Counted from the first letter of the stretch, positions 34,049 to 43,423 are shown. The stretch: DNA of 62,281 nt from Candidatus Zixiibacteriota bacterium (GCA_016867335.1 VGJU01000002.1:1-62281), one strand, 5' to 3'. Notes: a model not told the origin generated them from the sequence alone. A program made the numbers and translations.

Positions 34049-36361
34049 ATGCCCTCCTGTACAAACGTAACGGGTAGCCTTTTACGGTTTTTTTTGCTGA
34101 TAGGTCTTTGTATCTTCGGGATGTCGTCCTCGGCGTGGGGTCAGCAAGACGGAGACCATACGGTGGTCGCACGCGAGATCGCTACCGCGCCCCTTATCGA
34201 CGGCGCGCTTGACGAAGCGGTGTGGACGTCGGTTCCGCCCTCCCTCGGCGAATTGGTCCAACAGCGGCCCGACGAAGGACAACCCGCCTCGCAAAAGACC
34301 GAGGTGTGGATCGCTTACGACGCTACCGCTCTTTATTTTGCTTTCATGTGTTACGACGCCCAGCCAGACGCCGTCATTTCCAACGAAATGCGGCGTGATG
34401 CGGACCTTTCGGATGACGATACGATAGAGATCATCCTCGATACGTTTTTTGACCGACAGAACGGATTTCTCTTTTCCACCAATGCGGTTGGCGGCCGTTT
34501 CGACGCACAGGTGCGCAACGAGGGCGCGGGCATCACGCGCGGTCAGCGCTCCCCCACCGGACGCCCGATCACCAGCGAAAACTTTAACGTAGACTGGGAC
34601 GGGGTATGGACGACCGCGGCCCGCCGTCTGTCCAACGGATGGTCCACCGAAATCGCCATTCCGTTTACCACACTCCGGTACAAAAAAGGGTCCGACGTTA
34701 CGTTTGGGATGAATATCCAGCGCCAGATTCGTCGGCGCAACGAACAGGCGTTCTGGACTCCCGTACCACGTCCGTATTCCATTTTCAAACTCTCCAGCGC
34801 TGGACAGCTCAGGGGCATACGCCTGCCCGAACCCAAACGCAATTTCAAAGTAAAACCTTTTGGGCTAATCGGCGCGCAGAGCGACTTTACCCGGACCGAT
34901 GCGCGTCGTAACGAAGGCAAATGGGACGGCGGCGCAGACATCAAATACGGGCTTACTTCGAACATCGTGCTGGACGTGACGCTCAACACCGATTTTTCGC
35001 AGGTGGAGTCGGACGAAGATCAACTTAACCTGAGTCAGTTTAGCCTGTTTTTCCCGGAGAAGCGCGAATTTTTTCTGGAAAACGCTGGGTTGTTTAGCTT
35101 TGGGTCGGTACGGGTGGGGCCATCGCGCGAAATGGAGATGTTTTTTAGTCGGCGTATTGGTCTGTTTAACGTAGCGGGGAACGATACACGCGAACAGCCT
35201 ATTCTGGGGGGCGCACGGGTGACCGGCAAGGCGGGGCGTTTTAACGTCGGCCTGCTCAACCTGACCGCCGACGAAACCCGTTTTAAGAAAACGGTGGGCG
35301 ACACGCTCGCGCCAATGACCAACTTTACGGTAGCGCGTATCACGCGAGACATTTTTCTCAAATCGAACATCGGCGTCAGTATGATGAACAAACAGACCGG
35401 GAAGGACAATCGCTACAACCGAGTCGTAAGCGCCGATATGAACCTCGCCTTTGGCGATCATTTTACCTCAAACGCCTTTTTGTCCGGCTCTTTTACGGGA
35501 AGCGACAAACCGCACCCCGACGGAACGGGTATCGCGGGCATGCTGATCGCCGAATGGCGTACCAACCTGTATCAGATTCGTGGCGGCTACCGCGACATGG
35601 CCGTGGATTTTAACAACGAATTCGGTTTTATTCGACGAACGAACATCCGAGCGTATGACGGCTTTCTCGCGCTTACGCAGGAACCTAAGGGCAGCATACT
35701 TCGCCAAAACTTTCCGCATATCAACTTTACCTTGCTTACCGATCACAAAAACACGCAGGTGTCCCGGCGAGAGCATTACGGATATACCTTTATCTTCCGG
35801 GATGGGACGCAGACCGAGTTGGCCGTCAACCGCCAATTCGAAAAAGTAACCGCTCCTACTCCCATACTCCGCGTACCTCTCAAATTGGGCAGCCATAGTT
35901 TTACCGACGTGTTCTATACGTTTTCGTTCAACCCGAGCAAACCGGTGTACGGGAGTGTAAACACGACAATAGGGCAATTTTACGACGGTAAACAGTGGCA
36001 GGTTACGGTAGAGGGCGGGATACGTTTTGGTTCGGCCCTTAGCATACAGCCGCATTATCAGTATCAGAAAATCTCCCTATCCACGGGAAAGGCAAAAGTC
36101 CACTTGCTCACTACACGGCTCAACTATTCGTTTTCCACACGGTTTTCCACTCGCGCCCTTATCCAGTACAACAGCCTTACCCGTGAGATCAACACCAACT
36201 TCCGGCTTCGGTTTCTTACTACCCCCGGAAGCGATTTGTTTATCGTATACAACGAACGCCGCGTCACCGAGGATACGACGTTCCTTACCACGACCATCGA
36301 CCGACTCGGAACCAGAGACCGTACGATCGCCGTTAAGGCGACCTATCTGTTTGAGTTGTAG
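34049..36361 (+). CDS. CBM9/DUF5916 outer-membrane beta-barrel protein
   Basis: A 770-residue secreted protein. The signal peptide (LLIGLCIFGMSSSAWGQ) is followed by a carbohydrate-binding family 9-like domain (about 40-220: ATAPLIDGALDEAVW, VWIAYDATALYFAFMCYD, DDDTIEIILDTFFD). Next is the DUF5916 barrel region with QVESDEDQLNLSQFSLFFP and EKREFFLENAGLFSFG. The protein ends in LFEL with an aromatic near the terminus, as outer-membrane barrels do. The family is common in Bacteroidota and relatives, probably in outer-membrane glycan or peptide handling. GGAG precedes the ATG at 34049. An unknown protein gene follows 26 bases downstream. Confidence 0.88.
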   Translation: MPSCTNVTGSLLRFFLLIGLCIFGMSSSAWGQQDGDHTVVAREIATAPLIDGALDEAVWTSVPPSLGELVQQRPDEGQPASQKTEVWIAYDATALYFAFMCYDAQPDAVISNEMRRDADLSDDDTIEIILDTFFDRQNGFLFSTNAVGGRFDAQVRNEGAGITRGQRSPTGRPITSENFNVDWDGVWTTAARRLSNGWSTEIAIPFTTLRYKKGSDVTFGMNIQRQIRRRNEQAFWTPVPRPYSIFKLSSAGQLRGIRLPEPKRNFKVKPFGLIGAQSDFTRTDARRNEGKWDGGADIKYGLTSNIVLDVTLNTDFSQVESDEDQLNLSQFSLFFPEKREFFLENAGLFSFGSVRVGPSREMEMFFSRRIGLFNVAGNDTREQPILGGARVTGKAGRFNVGLLNLTADETRFKKTVGDTLAPMTNFTVARITRDIFLKSNIGVSMMNKQTGKDNRYNRVVSADMNLAFGDHFTSNAFLSGSFTGSDKPHPDGTGIAGMLIAEWRTNLYQIRGGYRDMAVDFNNEFGFIRRTNIRAYDGFLALTQEPKGSILRQNFPHINFTLLTDHKNTQVSRREHYGYTFIFRDGTQTELAVNRQFEKVTAPTPILRVPLKLGSHSFTDVFYTFSFNPSKPVYGSVNTTIGQFYDGKQWQVTVEGGIRFGSALSIQPHYQYQKISLSTGKAKVHLLTTRLNYSFSTRFSTRALIQYNSLTREINTNFRLRFLTTPGSDLFIVYNERRVTEDTTFLTTTIDRLGTRDRTIAVKATYLFEL

Positions 36362-36387
36362 CGGAACGCCACATCGGAGAGACCTCT

Positions 36388-37212
36388 ATGGGATTTATTG
36401 AAACGACGCATCCGCCGCAAATACAAGGCCGTCTTGGCCCGGCAACCGTTACTATCCTCGGCGCAAAAGGCCTGCGACTGACAAAGCTCAACAGCTTTCA
36501 TTTAGACGAAGGCCCCGATTTTTCATGGCTCAATGTGTATCGTACGCTGGCGGACGGCAAACAACTGGAAGTCGTTAGGGATCGTACCCCGGATGTCTTT
36601 TGCGTGTCGGGTGGGGATGCGGAGGTTCGGTGGGGCGCATCCGGCGATTTTCAGGGCGAGGTGGATGTCCGCTACCGTCTTGACGAAGCCGCCGCATCGG
36701 TGGATGTGCAGTTTAGCGCCCGTCTTTTTGCCGCTTGCTCACGTTTCGAAATGTTTATCTCCAGTTATTTTACCCCGTATTACACACCTCGTTATGCGGT
36801 CGCCGACACTCGTCTGTTTCCGGAAAAACTTTTCTGGTACGAAAAAAAGTGGTTCGCAGAAGGCGAGAACGAAACATGGACACGCGATACGCAGGTGGAA
36901 ACGGTTTTTCGGGACGGCAGATGGGCAACCGGATTTCCTGTCAACTGGCGGGTCGGTCCTCATTACGCTTTTCCGCTTATGATTCAGGAACACCGCTACG
37001 GTCATGCGATCTTGCTTATGGCACGCAGGGAGGACTGTATCGGCATATCGGGTCTGAACAGCTATCACAATTCACAGTATTTTCACCTGTTTGGCAGGGA
37101 CATAGCGGCGGGGGAGAAGGTTTCCGCCGACGTGCGCATGACGCTGGTTACCCGTTGGGAAGATTTGCAACAGGAGGCGTTGGCACGCTACGAACAATGG
37201 GTGGGCGTTTGA
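36388..37212 (+). CDS. Uncharacterised beta-rich protein
   Basis: A 274-residue soluble protein (MGFIETTHPPQIQGRLGPAT...) without signal peptide or membrane segment. Strand-rich sequence with SSYFTPYYTPRYAV, WYEKKWFAEGENETWTRD and a C-terminal RWEDLQQEALARYEQW resembles the single-domain beta-sandwich proteins found beside Gfo/Idh/MocA oxidoreductases in carbohydrate-degrading bacteria, possibly aldose-epimerase-like. I do not recognise a named family. It follows the DUF5916 gene closely and precedes an oxidoreductase gene by 94 bases, so a role in sugar metabolism is inferred. Confidence 0.7.
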   Translation: MGFIETTHPPQIQGRLGPATVTILGAKGLRLTKLNSFHLDEGPDFSWLNVYRTLADGKQLEVVRDRTPDVFCVSGGDAEVRWGASGDFQGEVDVRYRLDEAAASVDVQFSARLFAACSRFEMFISSYFTPYYTPRYAVADTRLFPEKLFWYEKKWFAEGENETWTRDTQVETVFRDGRWATGFPVNWRVGPHYAFPLMIQEHRYGHAILLMARREDCIGISGLNSYHNSQYFHLFGRDIAAGEKVSADVRMTLVTRWEDLQQEALARYEQWVGV

Positions 37213-37306
37213 GCGAACGGAAAGACGGGTGTTTGCTTTGCCGTGTTTGGAAGACCGAATACGCTCTGTAGCTTGATGCGGGGAGGCTCAAGGGCTGGGG
37301 ATTTGC

Positions 37307-38362
37307 ATGTCCACAACCGGAGGTAAGATCTTGGATACACTCAATATGGGCGTCGTCGGATGCGGATGGGCGGGGCGACAGGCGGTCGTTGCGGCAACCA
37401 CGGTTCCGGGGGTGCGGGTTGCGGCGGTAAGCGATTCCGTGGAAGAACTCCGCAACGGCGTTGCCGATGAATTTTCCGTGGACCGCCGACACGCAGGCTA
37501 CGAAGAACTGCTGGCGGACAAGGGTGTCGAAGCGGTGTATTTAGCGGTCAACCCGGTGATGCGCTACCCGATGGTGCTGGATGCGCTTGCCGCCGGAAAA
37601 CACGTCCTCGTTCAGAAACCCCACGCGGTACGAGCGGAACATATCCTCGAATTCGAACGTGCGGCACAAAAAAGCGGAACCACGCTTCAGTTTTGTTATT
37701 TCATGCGGCATTTTCCCCAAAACCGCAAGATACGCGCCGCTATCCGGAGTGGACGCATCGGCGAACCCTATCACGCCCGCATCTTTCTCAAATGCAACAT
37801 GCTTCCGCCCGCCGAAGGCATCACCCGGTGGCTTCAGGTGTACGGTCAAAAAGGCGGGGCGCTCGGTCAGCACGCCTCGCACGAGTTGGACCTTGCCTGG
37901 TGGTGGATGGGCCGTCCGGAACCCCGGTGGGCGTTTGCCGTAAAACACGCCGTATATCCGGTGTATGACGGTCCGGAAGGTCCCGCCGAAGACTATTTCT
38001 CCGGCATGATAGGCTTTGAAGACGGAAAAACGATACAGATCGACTGTTCACGCTGGCTGCACAGCGATACACCCACGGTCGTCGAGGTGTACGGCAGTGC
38101 CGGCGCGGTGTCGAACCGCGCCATCTCACGGTTTGTCGTCGGACGTTTTGCCGTCGAGGAGATCGACGAACCGCTCGATGTCGTCCATCCGGCCCCGCCC
38201 GATCCTGTACCGACTTTTTACTACGAGATCTCCCATTTTGTCGGGGCGGTCGCGGGCGAAGTCAAACCCGAAGTGGATGCGCGCGACGCTTACCGGTTTA
38301 TGAAAATCCTCGACGCGCTCTACGACAGCGCGTCGAGGGGGGAGAAGGTTTTTATCGTATAG
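37307..38362 (+). CDS. Gfo/Idh/MocA family NAD(P)-dependent oxidoreductase
   Basis: A 351-residue enzyme. The Rossmann fold starts with MGVVGCGWAGRQAVVAA (NAD(P) loop GxGxxG variant), then VEAVYLAVNPVMRY and HVLVQKPHAVRAEH. The usual catalytic EKP is QKP here, which occurs in some members. The C-terminal domain has GGALGQHASHELDLAWWW, with the His-Asp pair expected at the active site. It probably oxidises a sugar or inositol derivative. It ends exactly against the convergent tkt stop, with no spacer. Confidence 0.9.
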   Translation: MSTTGGKILDTLNMGVVGCGWAGRQAVVAATTVPGVRVAAVSDSVEELRNGVADEFSVDRRHAGYEELLADKGVEAVYLAVNPVMRYPMVLDALAAGKHVLVQKPHAVRAEHILEFERAAQKSGTTLQFCYFMRHFPQNRKIRAAIRSGRIGEPYHARIFLKCNMLPPAEGITRWLQVYGQKGGALGQHASHELDLAWWWMGRPEPRWAFAVKHAVYPVYDGPEGPAEDYFSGMIGFEDGKTIQIDCSRWLHSDTPTVVEVYGSAGAVSNRAISRFVVGRFAVEEIDEPLDVVHPAPPDPVPTFYYEISHFVGAVAGEVKPEVDARDAYRFMKILDALYDSASRGEKVFIV

Positions 38363-40417
38363 CTATCCTCTTACCAGCCCTTTCACTACACCCGCGACGT
38401 GTTCGGGTGTAAAGCCGAATTTCTCCTGAAGCGTCTTGAGCGGAGCCGACGCGCCAAAAGTGCGCATCCCCACGATCTTGCCTTCCAGCCCCACATAGCG
38501 TTCCCACGCCATGGTAGACGCCTGCTCCACCGCCACCCGCGCCCGGACCGACGGCGGGATCACCGCGTCCCGGTAGGCCTTGTCCTGATGTTCGAACAGT
38601 TCCCACGACGGCATGCTGATCACCCGCGTCCGGATACCCTCTGCCGTAAGCCGCTCGTAAGCGTCCACACACAACCCCACCTCGCTGCCGCTTGCCATGA
38701 GCAGTGCCTCCGGGTTGCCGTCCGTCGCATCGGCGAGGATATAGGCTCCTCGCGAAACACCGGAGGCCGGGCCATATTTGCCGCGGTCCAGCGTCGGCAG
38801 GTTTTGCCGTGACAAAATCAGCGCCACCGGCGTATGATGAAACTGCATGATCGTCCGCCATGCTTCGGAGACTTCGTTGGCATCGCCGGGGCGCAGGACC
38901 ACCAAATGCGGGATGGCACGGAGCGAGACCAATTGTTCGATAGGCTGATGGGTTGGCCCATCCTCACCCACCCCGATCGAGTCGTGGGTAAAGATGTGTA
39001 TGGTCGGTATTTCCATCAGCGCGCTGAGCCGTATGGCAGGCCGGGCATAGTCGCTAAAGATGAGAAAACCGGAGCCGTACGCCCGGATTTTGCTGAGCGA
39101 CATGCCGTTGACGACCGCGCCCATCGCGTGCTCGCGAACGCCAAAGTGAAAGTTGCGCCCCGTCTCGTCCGCCGTAAAATCCCCGGCATCGTCAAAGGTA
39201 AGCCGTGTATTGGTAGAGGGCGCCAAGTCCGCCGCACCCCCCATGAGCCACGGGACGTTTTTTGCAATCGCATTGAGCGCCTGTCCCGAAGCGATGCGTC
39301 CGGCAACGCCTTTGGGGTCTGTGGGAAACACAGGCAGGTCGCTGTCCCATCCCTCCGGCAGTTGGCGTTTCTGCATCCTTGTCAGATGGTCCGCAAGGTC
39401 CGGATGCTGGGCGCTATAGGCGTCGAACCGGGCACCCCAGTCCGCATGAAGCGATGCGCCGCGCGCGCCAATACCGGCGCTGAAATGCGTGACGACCTCG
39501 TCCGGAACCCAAAACTTTGCGTCTTCGGGCCAGCCATAGTTGCGTTTGGTAAGCCGAATTTCGTCTTCGCCCAGGGGACTGCCATGCGCGGCGTGTGTAT
39601 CCTGCTTGTTGGGCGCGCCATAGGCGATGTGGCTGTCCACAATGATCAAAGTAGGACGGTCGTCCGTCTTTTTGAAGGTGTCAAAGGCACGTTGGAGCAT
39701 CTCCAGATCGTTGGCATCGCCTACACGAAGCACATTCCAGCCGTAGCCGAGAAAACGGGTGGCTACATCCTCGCTAAACGCCCACGCGGTATGGCCTTCG
39801 ATGGTGATTTTGTTGTTGTCGTAAATCCAGCACAGGTTGGATAGCCTTAGATGCCCGGCCAGTGAAGCGGCTTCCCCGGTAATCCCCTCCATCATGCACC
39901 CGTCGCCGCACAGCGCATATACGTCATAGCCAAACATCTCGAAACCGGGGCGATTGAAATAAGACGCCATCCACCGACTGGCAATGGCCATGCCGACGCT
40001 GGTCGCCACCCCCTGACCAAGCGGGCCGGTAGTCGTCTCGATACCCGACGTCCAACGGTATTCGGGATGCCCCGGACATTTGCTGTCCAACTGACGGAAG
40101 TTGCGGATGTCGTCGAGCGAAACGGACACGCGGCCCAACGTTTCGTAGTCCGGATCGACGGCCTTTACACCCGTAAGATGCAACATGCTGTAGAGCAACA
40201 TCGAAGCATGTCCGACGGACAGGACAAAGCGGTCCCGGTTGGGCCATATCGGGTCTTCGGGGTCAAAACGCAGATACCGTTGCCACAGCGTATATACCAC
40301 CGGGGCAAGCGCCATGGCCGTACCGGGATGACCCGAGTTGGCAGCCTGCACTGCGTCCATCGACAGCGTTCGGATGGTATTGACGGCCAGCAGATCGAGG
40401 TCTTTCGATGTATGCAT
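38363..40417 (-). CDS. tkt: Transketolase
   Basis: It transfers two-carbon ketol units in the pentose phosphate pathway using thiamine diphosphate. The 684-residue chain has the N-terminal AANSGHPGTAMALAPV, TPP motif GDGCMMEGITGEAASLAGHL, the pyrimidine domain TFDDAGDFTADETGRN, and FTHDSIGVGEDGPTHQPIEQ typical of bacterial Tkt. The ATG at 40417 has AAGGAG upstream. It is the last gene after the HAD phosphatase and DUF2090 genes (67 bases after DUF2090), suggesting a shared role in sugar-phosphate metabolism. Confidence 0.96.
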   Translation of the reverse strand: MHTSKDLDLLAVNTIRTLSMDAVQAANSGHPGTAMALAPVVYTLWQRYLRFDPEDPIWPNRDRFVLSVGHASMLLYSMLHLTGVKAVDPDYETLGRVSVSLDDIRNFRQLDSKCPGHPEYRWTSGIETTTGPLGQGVATSVGMAIASRWMASYFNRPGFEMFGYDVYALCGDGCMMEGITGEAASLAGHLRLSNLCWIYDNNKITIEGHTAWAFSEDVATRFLGYGWNVLRVGDANDLEMLQRAFDTFKKTDDRPTLIIVDSHIAYGAPNKQDTHAAHGSPLGEDEIRLTKRNYGWPEDAKFWVPDEVVTHFSAGIGARGASLHADWGARFDAYSAQHPDLADHLTRMQKRQLPEGWDSDLPVFPTDPKGVAGRIASGQALNAIAKNVPWLMGGAADLAPSTNTRLTFDDAGDFTADETGRNFHFGVREHAMGAVVNGMSLSKIRAYGSGFLIFSDYARPAIRLSALMEIPTIHIFTHDSIGVGEDGPTHQPIEQLVSLRAIPHLVVLRPGDANEVSEAWRTIMQFHHTPVALILSRQNLPTLDRGKYGPASGVSRGAYILADATDGNPEALLMASGSEVGLCVDAYERLTAEGIRTRVISMPSWELFEHQDKAYRDAVIPPSVRARVAVEQASTMAWERYVGLEGKIVGMRTFGASAPLKTLQEKFGFTPEHVAGVVKGLVRG

Positions 40418-40483
40418 AACCGGAAGCTCCTTAGGGACGGTTAGGATTTTCAGACGATGGACTACAAACAAATGCCCGTAACG

Positions 40484-41404
40484 CTACCGGGTTTCGGTAA
40501 ACAGTCGGACAAAACGGGTATAGGTATTTCCGATCATAGTGACGGCGGCTTCGCGGTTGTGTTTTCCGTCCCGAAAACCGGTCAGGGCGTCCCAGAATAC
40601 CGTCCGTCCCACCGCAAAGCCTATCACGCCGGACACAGTCCCCCCTACACACAGCCAGTGGTCCACTTTTTCCGCATTTTCGCCGCGTCCCAGCACGATC
40701 ATGCCCACACGGTCACGTCCGCCGTGCCGTGCCTGCTGGACGATCGCCCGGTACTGCGAGGATTCGTCCAACCCCTCCAACTTCCAGATGTCTGCCTCCA
40801 CACCCGCGTTCTGGAGTTCGGCGATGGCCTGTTCCATAAGCCCGGCGCGCGTCTCCAGATCATAGCGTTTTCGGTCGCCGCCAAGCCGCGCAAGCTGCTC
40901 GTCCGTCGGTGGAACCAGCAGTTCGAACATGTATTTGTGCCCATGTTGGTGGCAATAGTCGCTCAGCCTGGCCAGCCGATCCGCCTGTCTGCGGTTTGTC
41001 TCGCCGTTCGCTTCGACGTTGTAGCGGACCAACACCTTGACAAAATCGGGACGAAATCGGGCGATGTGTTCGCCAAACTGTTCCCCGTATTCGAAATCAA
41101 ATTCGTTCTGCCCGCTTTTTTCCGCACACATAGCCAGCTTGATGCCCTGTTGGACGGCATCCTCGGCACATTCGGCACCAAACTGCTCGTCCACCAATAT
41201 GGCGGCCTTGTCTTTTGGCGCGCCGCCGGCAAGCGCTTCGAGCAGTCCATCGTAGACGATACGCTTGTAGGAGGCAACCAGACGGGTTTCGTCGTCGGTC
41301 GGCTCACGGTCGCGTATCCCGAACATCTGCGCCTGAAACGACCCTCTGTGGTCGAAGGGCATGACAAACAGCGGTTCCGTATATCCTATTGACGCGCGAT
41401 CCAT
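40484..41404 (-). CDS. Stand-alone DUF2090 protein (predicted aldolase-like TIM barrel)
   Basis: A 306-residue protein with the DUF2090 signature MPFDHRGSFQAQMFG and LVPPTDEQLARLGGDRKRYD, then IVLGRGENAEKVDHWL and AVGRTVFWDAL. DUF2090 is the C-terminal part of some IolC proteins of myo-inositol breakdown and is thought to act as a class I aldolase-like enzyme on a deoxy-keto sugar phosphate. Here it is a separate gene without IolC kinase, IolD or IolG. AGGAG precedes the ATG at 41404. It sits between a HAD phosphatase and transketolase genes, which fits a sugar-phosphate pathway not yet assigned. Confidence 0.82.
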   Translation of the reverse strand: MDRASIGYTEPLFVMPFDHRGSFQAQMFGIRDREPTDDETRLVASYKRIVYDGLLEALAGGAPKDKAAILVDEQFGAECAEDAVQQGIKLAMCAEKSGQNEFDFEYGEQFGEHIARFRPDFVKVLVRYNVEANGETNRRQADRLARLSDYCHQHGHKYMFELLVPPTDEQLARLGGDRKRYDLETRAGLMEQAIAELQNAGVEADIWKLEGLDESSQYRAIVQQARHGGRDRVGMIVLGRGENAEKVDHWLCVGGTVSGVIGFAVGRTVFWDALTGFRDGKHNREAAVTMIGNTYTRFVRLFTETR

Positions 41405-41420
41405 ACCGTTCTCCTTTTGT

Positions 41421-42158
41421 TTATCCCTGTTCCCGCATATAGGCGTCCACAACGGTTTCAACCTGTCCGGGGTCGTCTACGATCCACCGGAGGTCCAACA
41501 ACCCGCTGTCATGGACGCTGGCGCGCGTCAGGTCGGTCGTTACGGCGATACACCCCATCCCCGCGTTGAGCGCGGCCTTTACACCCGAAGCGGAATCTTC
41601 GATCACCAGACATGCTTCGTGTGTTACCCCTAGTCGGCGCGCGACGAGGTAATAAATCTCCGGGTTCGGTTTGCCATAGGTCACCTCGTCCCGCGTGGCG
41701 ATCTCGTCAAGATGCGGGGCGATACGCAGAATATCCAGCACCCGCCGCGCCTGTTTGCCGTGCGACATGGTTGCCAGACCGGTCCGGTATCCCTGGCTTT
41801 TCACTCGCTGGAGCAGTCCCGTATTGTGCGGCAGGAGGTGGTCGTACAGCACCTGATGGTCCGAAAGCATCTCTTCATAGATATGCAGACGAAGATGGAC
41901 ATACGCCTCTTCGGGCGTGGCGTCGTCCAATTCTACCATCCGGCTTTTGGCAGACTCCTCCAGTTCGAACCGTTTCATTAGAAACTTGACGACATCCTGC
42001 CGCGAAAGCCCTACCACCTCACCAAAAGCGGCGATCACCTCGGCTTCGGTAAGATCGGCAGGTCGCAACTGCACGGCTGCCCGCGCGTACGATATGGCTT
42101 TCAGAATCTCCGTCTGTACCAGCGTTCCATCCAAATCGAACAGAAAAGTGGTGATCAT
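41421..42158 (-). CDS. HAD-family phosphatase/phosphomutase (beta-PGM-like)
   Basis: A 245-residue HAD subfamily IA enzyme. Motif I is FLFDLDGTLV (nucleophile Asp and general acid Asp), motif II is near TGLATMSHG, motif III Lys is in VTYGKPNPEIYYLV, and motif IV is LVIEDSASGVKAALNAG. An alpha-helical cap between motifs I and II fits phosphoglycolate phosphatase or beta-phosphoglucomutase-like enzymes. The ATG at 42158 is chosen because upstream in-frame sequence is not conserved-looking. It is the first gene of the HAD-DUF2090-tkt group. Confidence 0.88.
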   Translation of the reverse strand: MITTFLFDLDGTLVQTEILKAISYARAAVQLRPADLTEAEVIAAFGEVVGLSRQDVVKFLMKRFELEESAKSRMVELDDATPEEAYVHLRLHIYEEMLSDHQVLYDHLLPHNTGLLQRVKSQGYRTGLATMSHGKQARRVLDILRIAPHLDEIATRDEVTYGKPNPEIYYLVARRLGVTHEACLVIEDSASGVKAALNAGMGCIAVTTDLTRASVHDSGLLDLRWIVDDPGQVETVVDAYMREQG

Positions 42159-42169
42159 GACGGCTCCGA

Positions 42170-42190
42170 AGAAAGGGGAAGTTTGGGAAA
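42170..42190 (+). repeat. Purine-rich GAAGTTTGAAGG-type repeat, copy 3 (partial)
   Basis: GAAAGGGGAAGTTTGGGAAA lies just upstream of the HAD gene start. It resembles the fuller copy at 33951. Confidence 0.35.
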
Positions 42191-42375
42191 ATGCAGAAGG
42201 AGATAGGTTGTTTTCACAATGTACATGGAGGACGGTAAGTTTCAAGCAAATTACTCATGAAGTATTGCGAAAGGGTGTGGCCTTCCTGTTGCCACCGGCA
42301 CGCCGCACTCGTATATTGTGACCGGTCGCAGAATTCGTATCCCTTGCGAGGTATGGCAATTCGCTATGAGGTGCC

Positions 42376-42726
42376 GACTACATCGTTCTCACCCAGCGCC
42401 CCAACTACCAGGCCGAGGTCGGCAGGCGCAACGAGGTCGAGCGGGCGGGTTATATTCAGGCGAACAAGCTTCGGTTTCTCCGGCCCTATCAACTCAGTGC
42501 CATCCAGTGTCTTCAGGCGGCAGTCAGAGACGACAAGGCCCGCTTTCTGTTCGAGATGGCGACCGGAACGGGCAAGACACTCACTGCCGCAGCCGTCGTC
42601 AAGCTGTTCCTGCGCTCCGGCAACGTGTCGCGTGTCCTGTTCCTGGCGGCCGTTCTGGCGTGGCTTTTGCCGACCTGCCGGATCGATATGGGCGTGGCTT
42701 CGGTGTGGTCAACCTCAGCCAGATGA
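42376..42726 (+). pseudogene. N-terminal fragment of a type I restriction enzyme R subunit
   Basis: A 116-codon frame with no start codon. It reads QRPNYQAEVGRRNEVERAGY, LRFLRPYQLSAIQCLQAAV and Walker A FEMATGTGKTLTAAAVVKLF, the start of an HsdR-type helicase. It then leaves the family after VSRVLFLA. A stop (TGA at 42367) lies immediately upstream. It is fused at its 3' side, in another frame, to a YhcG-like piece at 42651. It is plainly a scar of a lost restriction system. Confidence 0.8.
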
Positions 42727-43001
42727 AGGTGTTCTACCTGGCCTGGCCAATTCTGCAGACACCGTCTGCGGAATTCCTCCTCACCGGTCTCGCCGCGGGG
42801 TTCCCATTTCCCTGGTCGGCCTATGTGCGCCTGCTGGAGGTGAAGGATGCACACGCACGAGCCTTGGATCTGCAGAAGGAGATCGTGGCGGAGATCAAGG
42901 GCTACGAAGAAGAGATCAGGAATTACGAATTGCAAATTAAGAATTGCCGAGACAAAATTGCTAAGGCGGTAAACAAGGTATGGGAAATCGGTGAAGAGTG
43001 A
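42651..43001 (+). pseudogene. Chimeric fragment: YhcG/DUF1016-like N-terminus joined to a restriction-methylase-like tail
   Basis: In a different frame from the HsdR piece, the sequence reads PDRYGRGFGVVNLSQMKVFY and FPFPWSAYVRLLEVKDAHAR, which matches the DUF1016 N-terminal domain of YhcG nucleases. It changes abruptly at about 42861 to ALDLQKEIVAEIKGYEEEIR and IAKAVNKVWEIGEE, coiled-coil sequence like the C-terminus of type I methylase or specificity subunits. The left inverted repeat of the four-helix-bundle cassette lies inside it and encodes IRNYELQIKN. Several recombination joints are implied. Confidence 0.65.
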
Positions 43002-43375
43002 AAACGTCATCCAGACAAAAAGCTATGCCTTTGCGGTACGGATCGTGAAGCTCTATCCGCACTTGGCAGTGGAAAAGAAAGAATATGTTTTGTCCAGACA
43101 GGTTCTGAAGAGTGGAACCAGCATCGGAGCCAATGTTGAAGAAGCCATCGGGGGACAATCCCGGTCCGACTTCCTTTCCAAGTTATCTATCGCCTACAAG
43201 GATGCACGGGAAACCTCCTATTGGCTCCGCCTGCTCAGGGACACGGACTACCTTACCTCCTCCCAGTTTGAGAGTATTCATACAGAGGCCGAAGAACTTT
43301 GCCGCATTATCTCAGCCATCCAAAAATCCACCAAGAGGAAGCAAATGGATCATTCGTAATTTCAAATTCGTAATT
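42921..43375 (+). mobile_element. Four-helix-bundle gene cassette bounded by inverted repeats
   Basis: A 25-base sequence at 42921-42945 (AATTACGAATT...) and its inverted partner at 43351-43375 match at 21 of 25 positions by hand count. Between them is a complete four-helix-bundle gene whose TAA stop (43357-43359) is supplied by the right repeat. The left repeat is inside the coding frame of the methylase-like fragment. The roughly 455-bp unit looks like a small insertion cassette in a restriction-gene remnant. No transposase is encoded, so movement would need help in trans. No target-site duplication was identified. Confidence 0.6.
42991..43359 (+). CDS. Four-helix bundle protein (S23/23S rRNA-intervening-sequence type)
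   Basis: A 122-residue helical protein with KSYAFAVRIVKLYPHLAVEK, VLSRQVLKSGTSIGANVEEA, FLSKLSIAYKDARETSYWLR and a final helix FESIHTEAEELCRIISAIQK. This is the four-helix bundle family first found in 23S rRNA intervening sequences, related in fold to the Avd accessory protein of diversity-generating retroelements. It starts with GTG at 42991 and overlaps the end of the upstream fragment by 11 bases. The basic surface suggests nucleic-acid binding (inference). No rRNA, reverse transcriptase or template repeat is nearby. Confidence 0.88.
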   Translation: MKSENVIQTKSYAFAVRIVKLYPHLAVEKKEYVLSRQVLKSGTSIGANVEEAIGGQSRSDFLSKLSIAYKDARETSYWLRLLRDTDYLTSSQFESIHTEAEELCRIISAIQKSTKRKQMDHS

Positions 43376-43423
43376 GTCTTGTGCTGCTCAACGCCAACCG
43401 CGAACTGATCGTCCGCGTTTACT

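Noticed and set aside
42921..43375. Diversity-generating retroelement (Avd-like protein)
   Set aside because: The four-helix-bundle protein fits the fold, but there is no reverse transcriptase or template/variable repeat pair.
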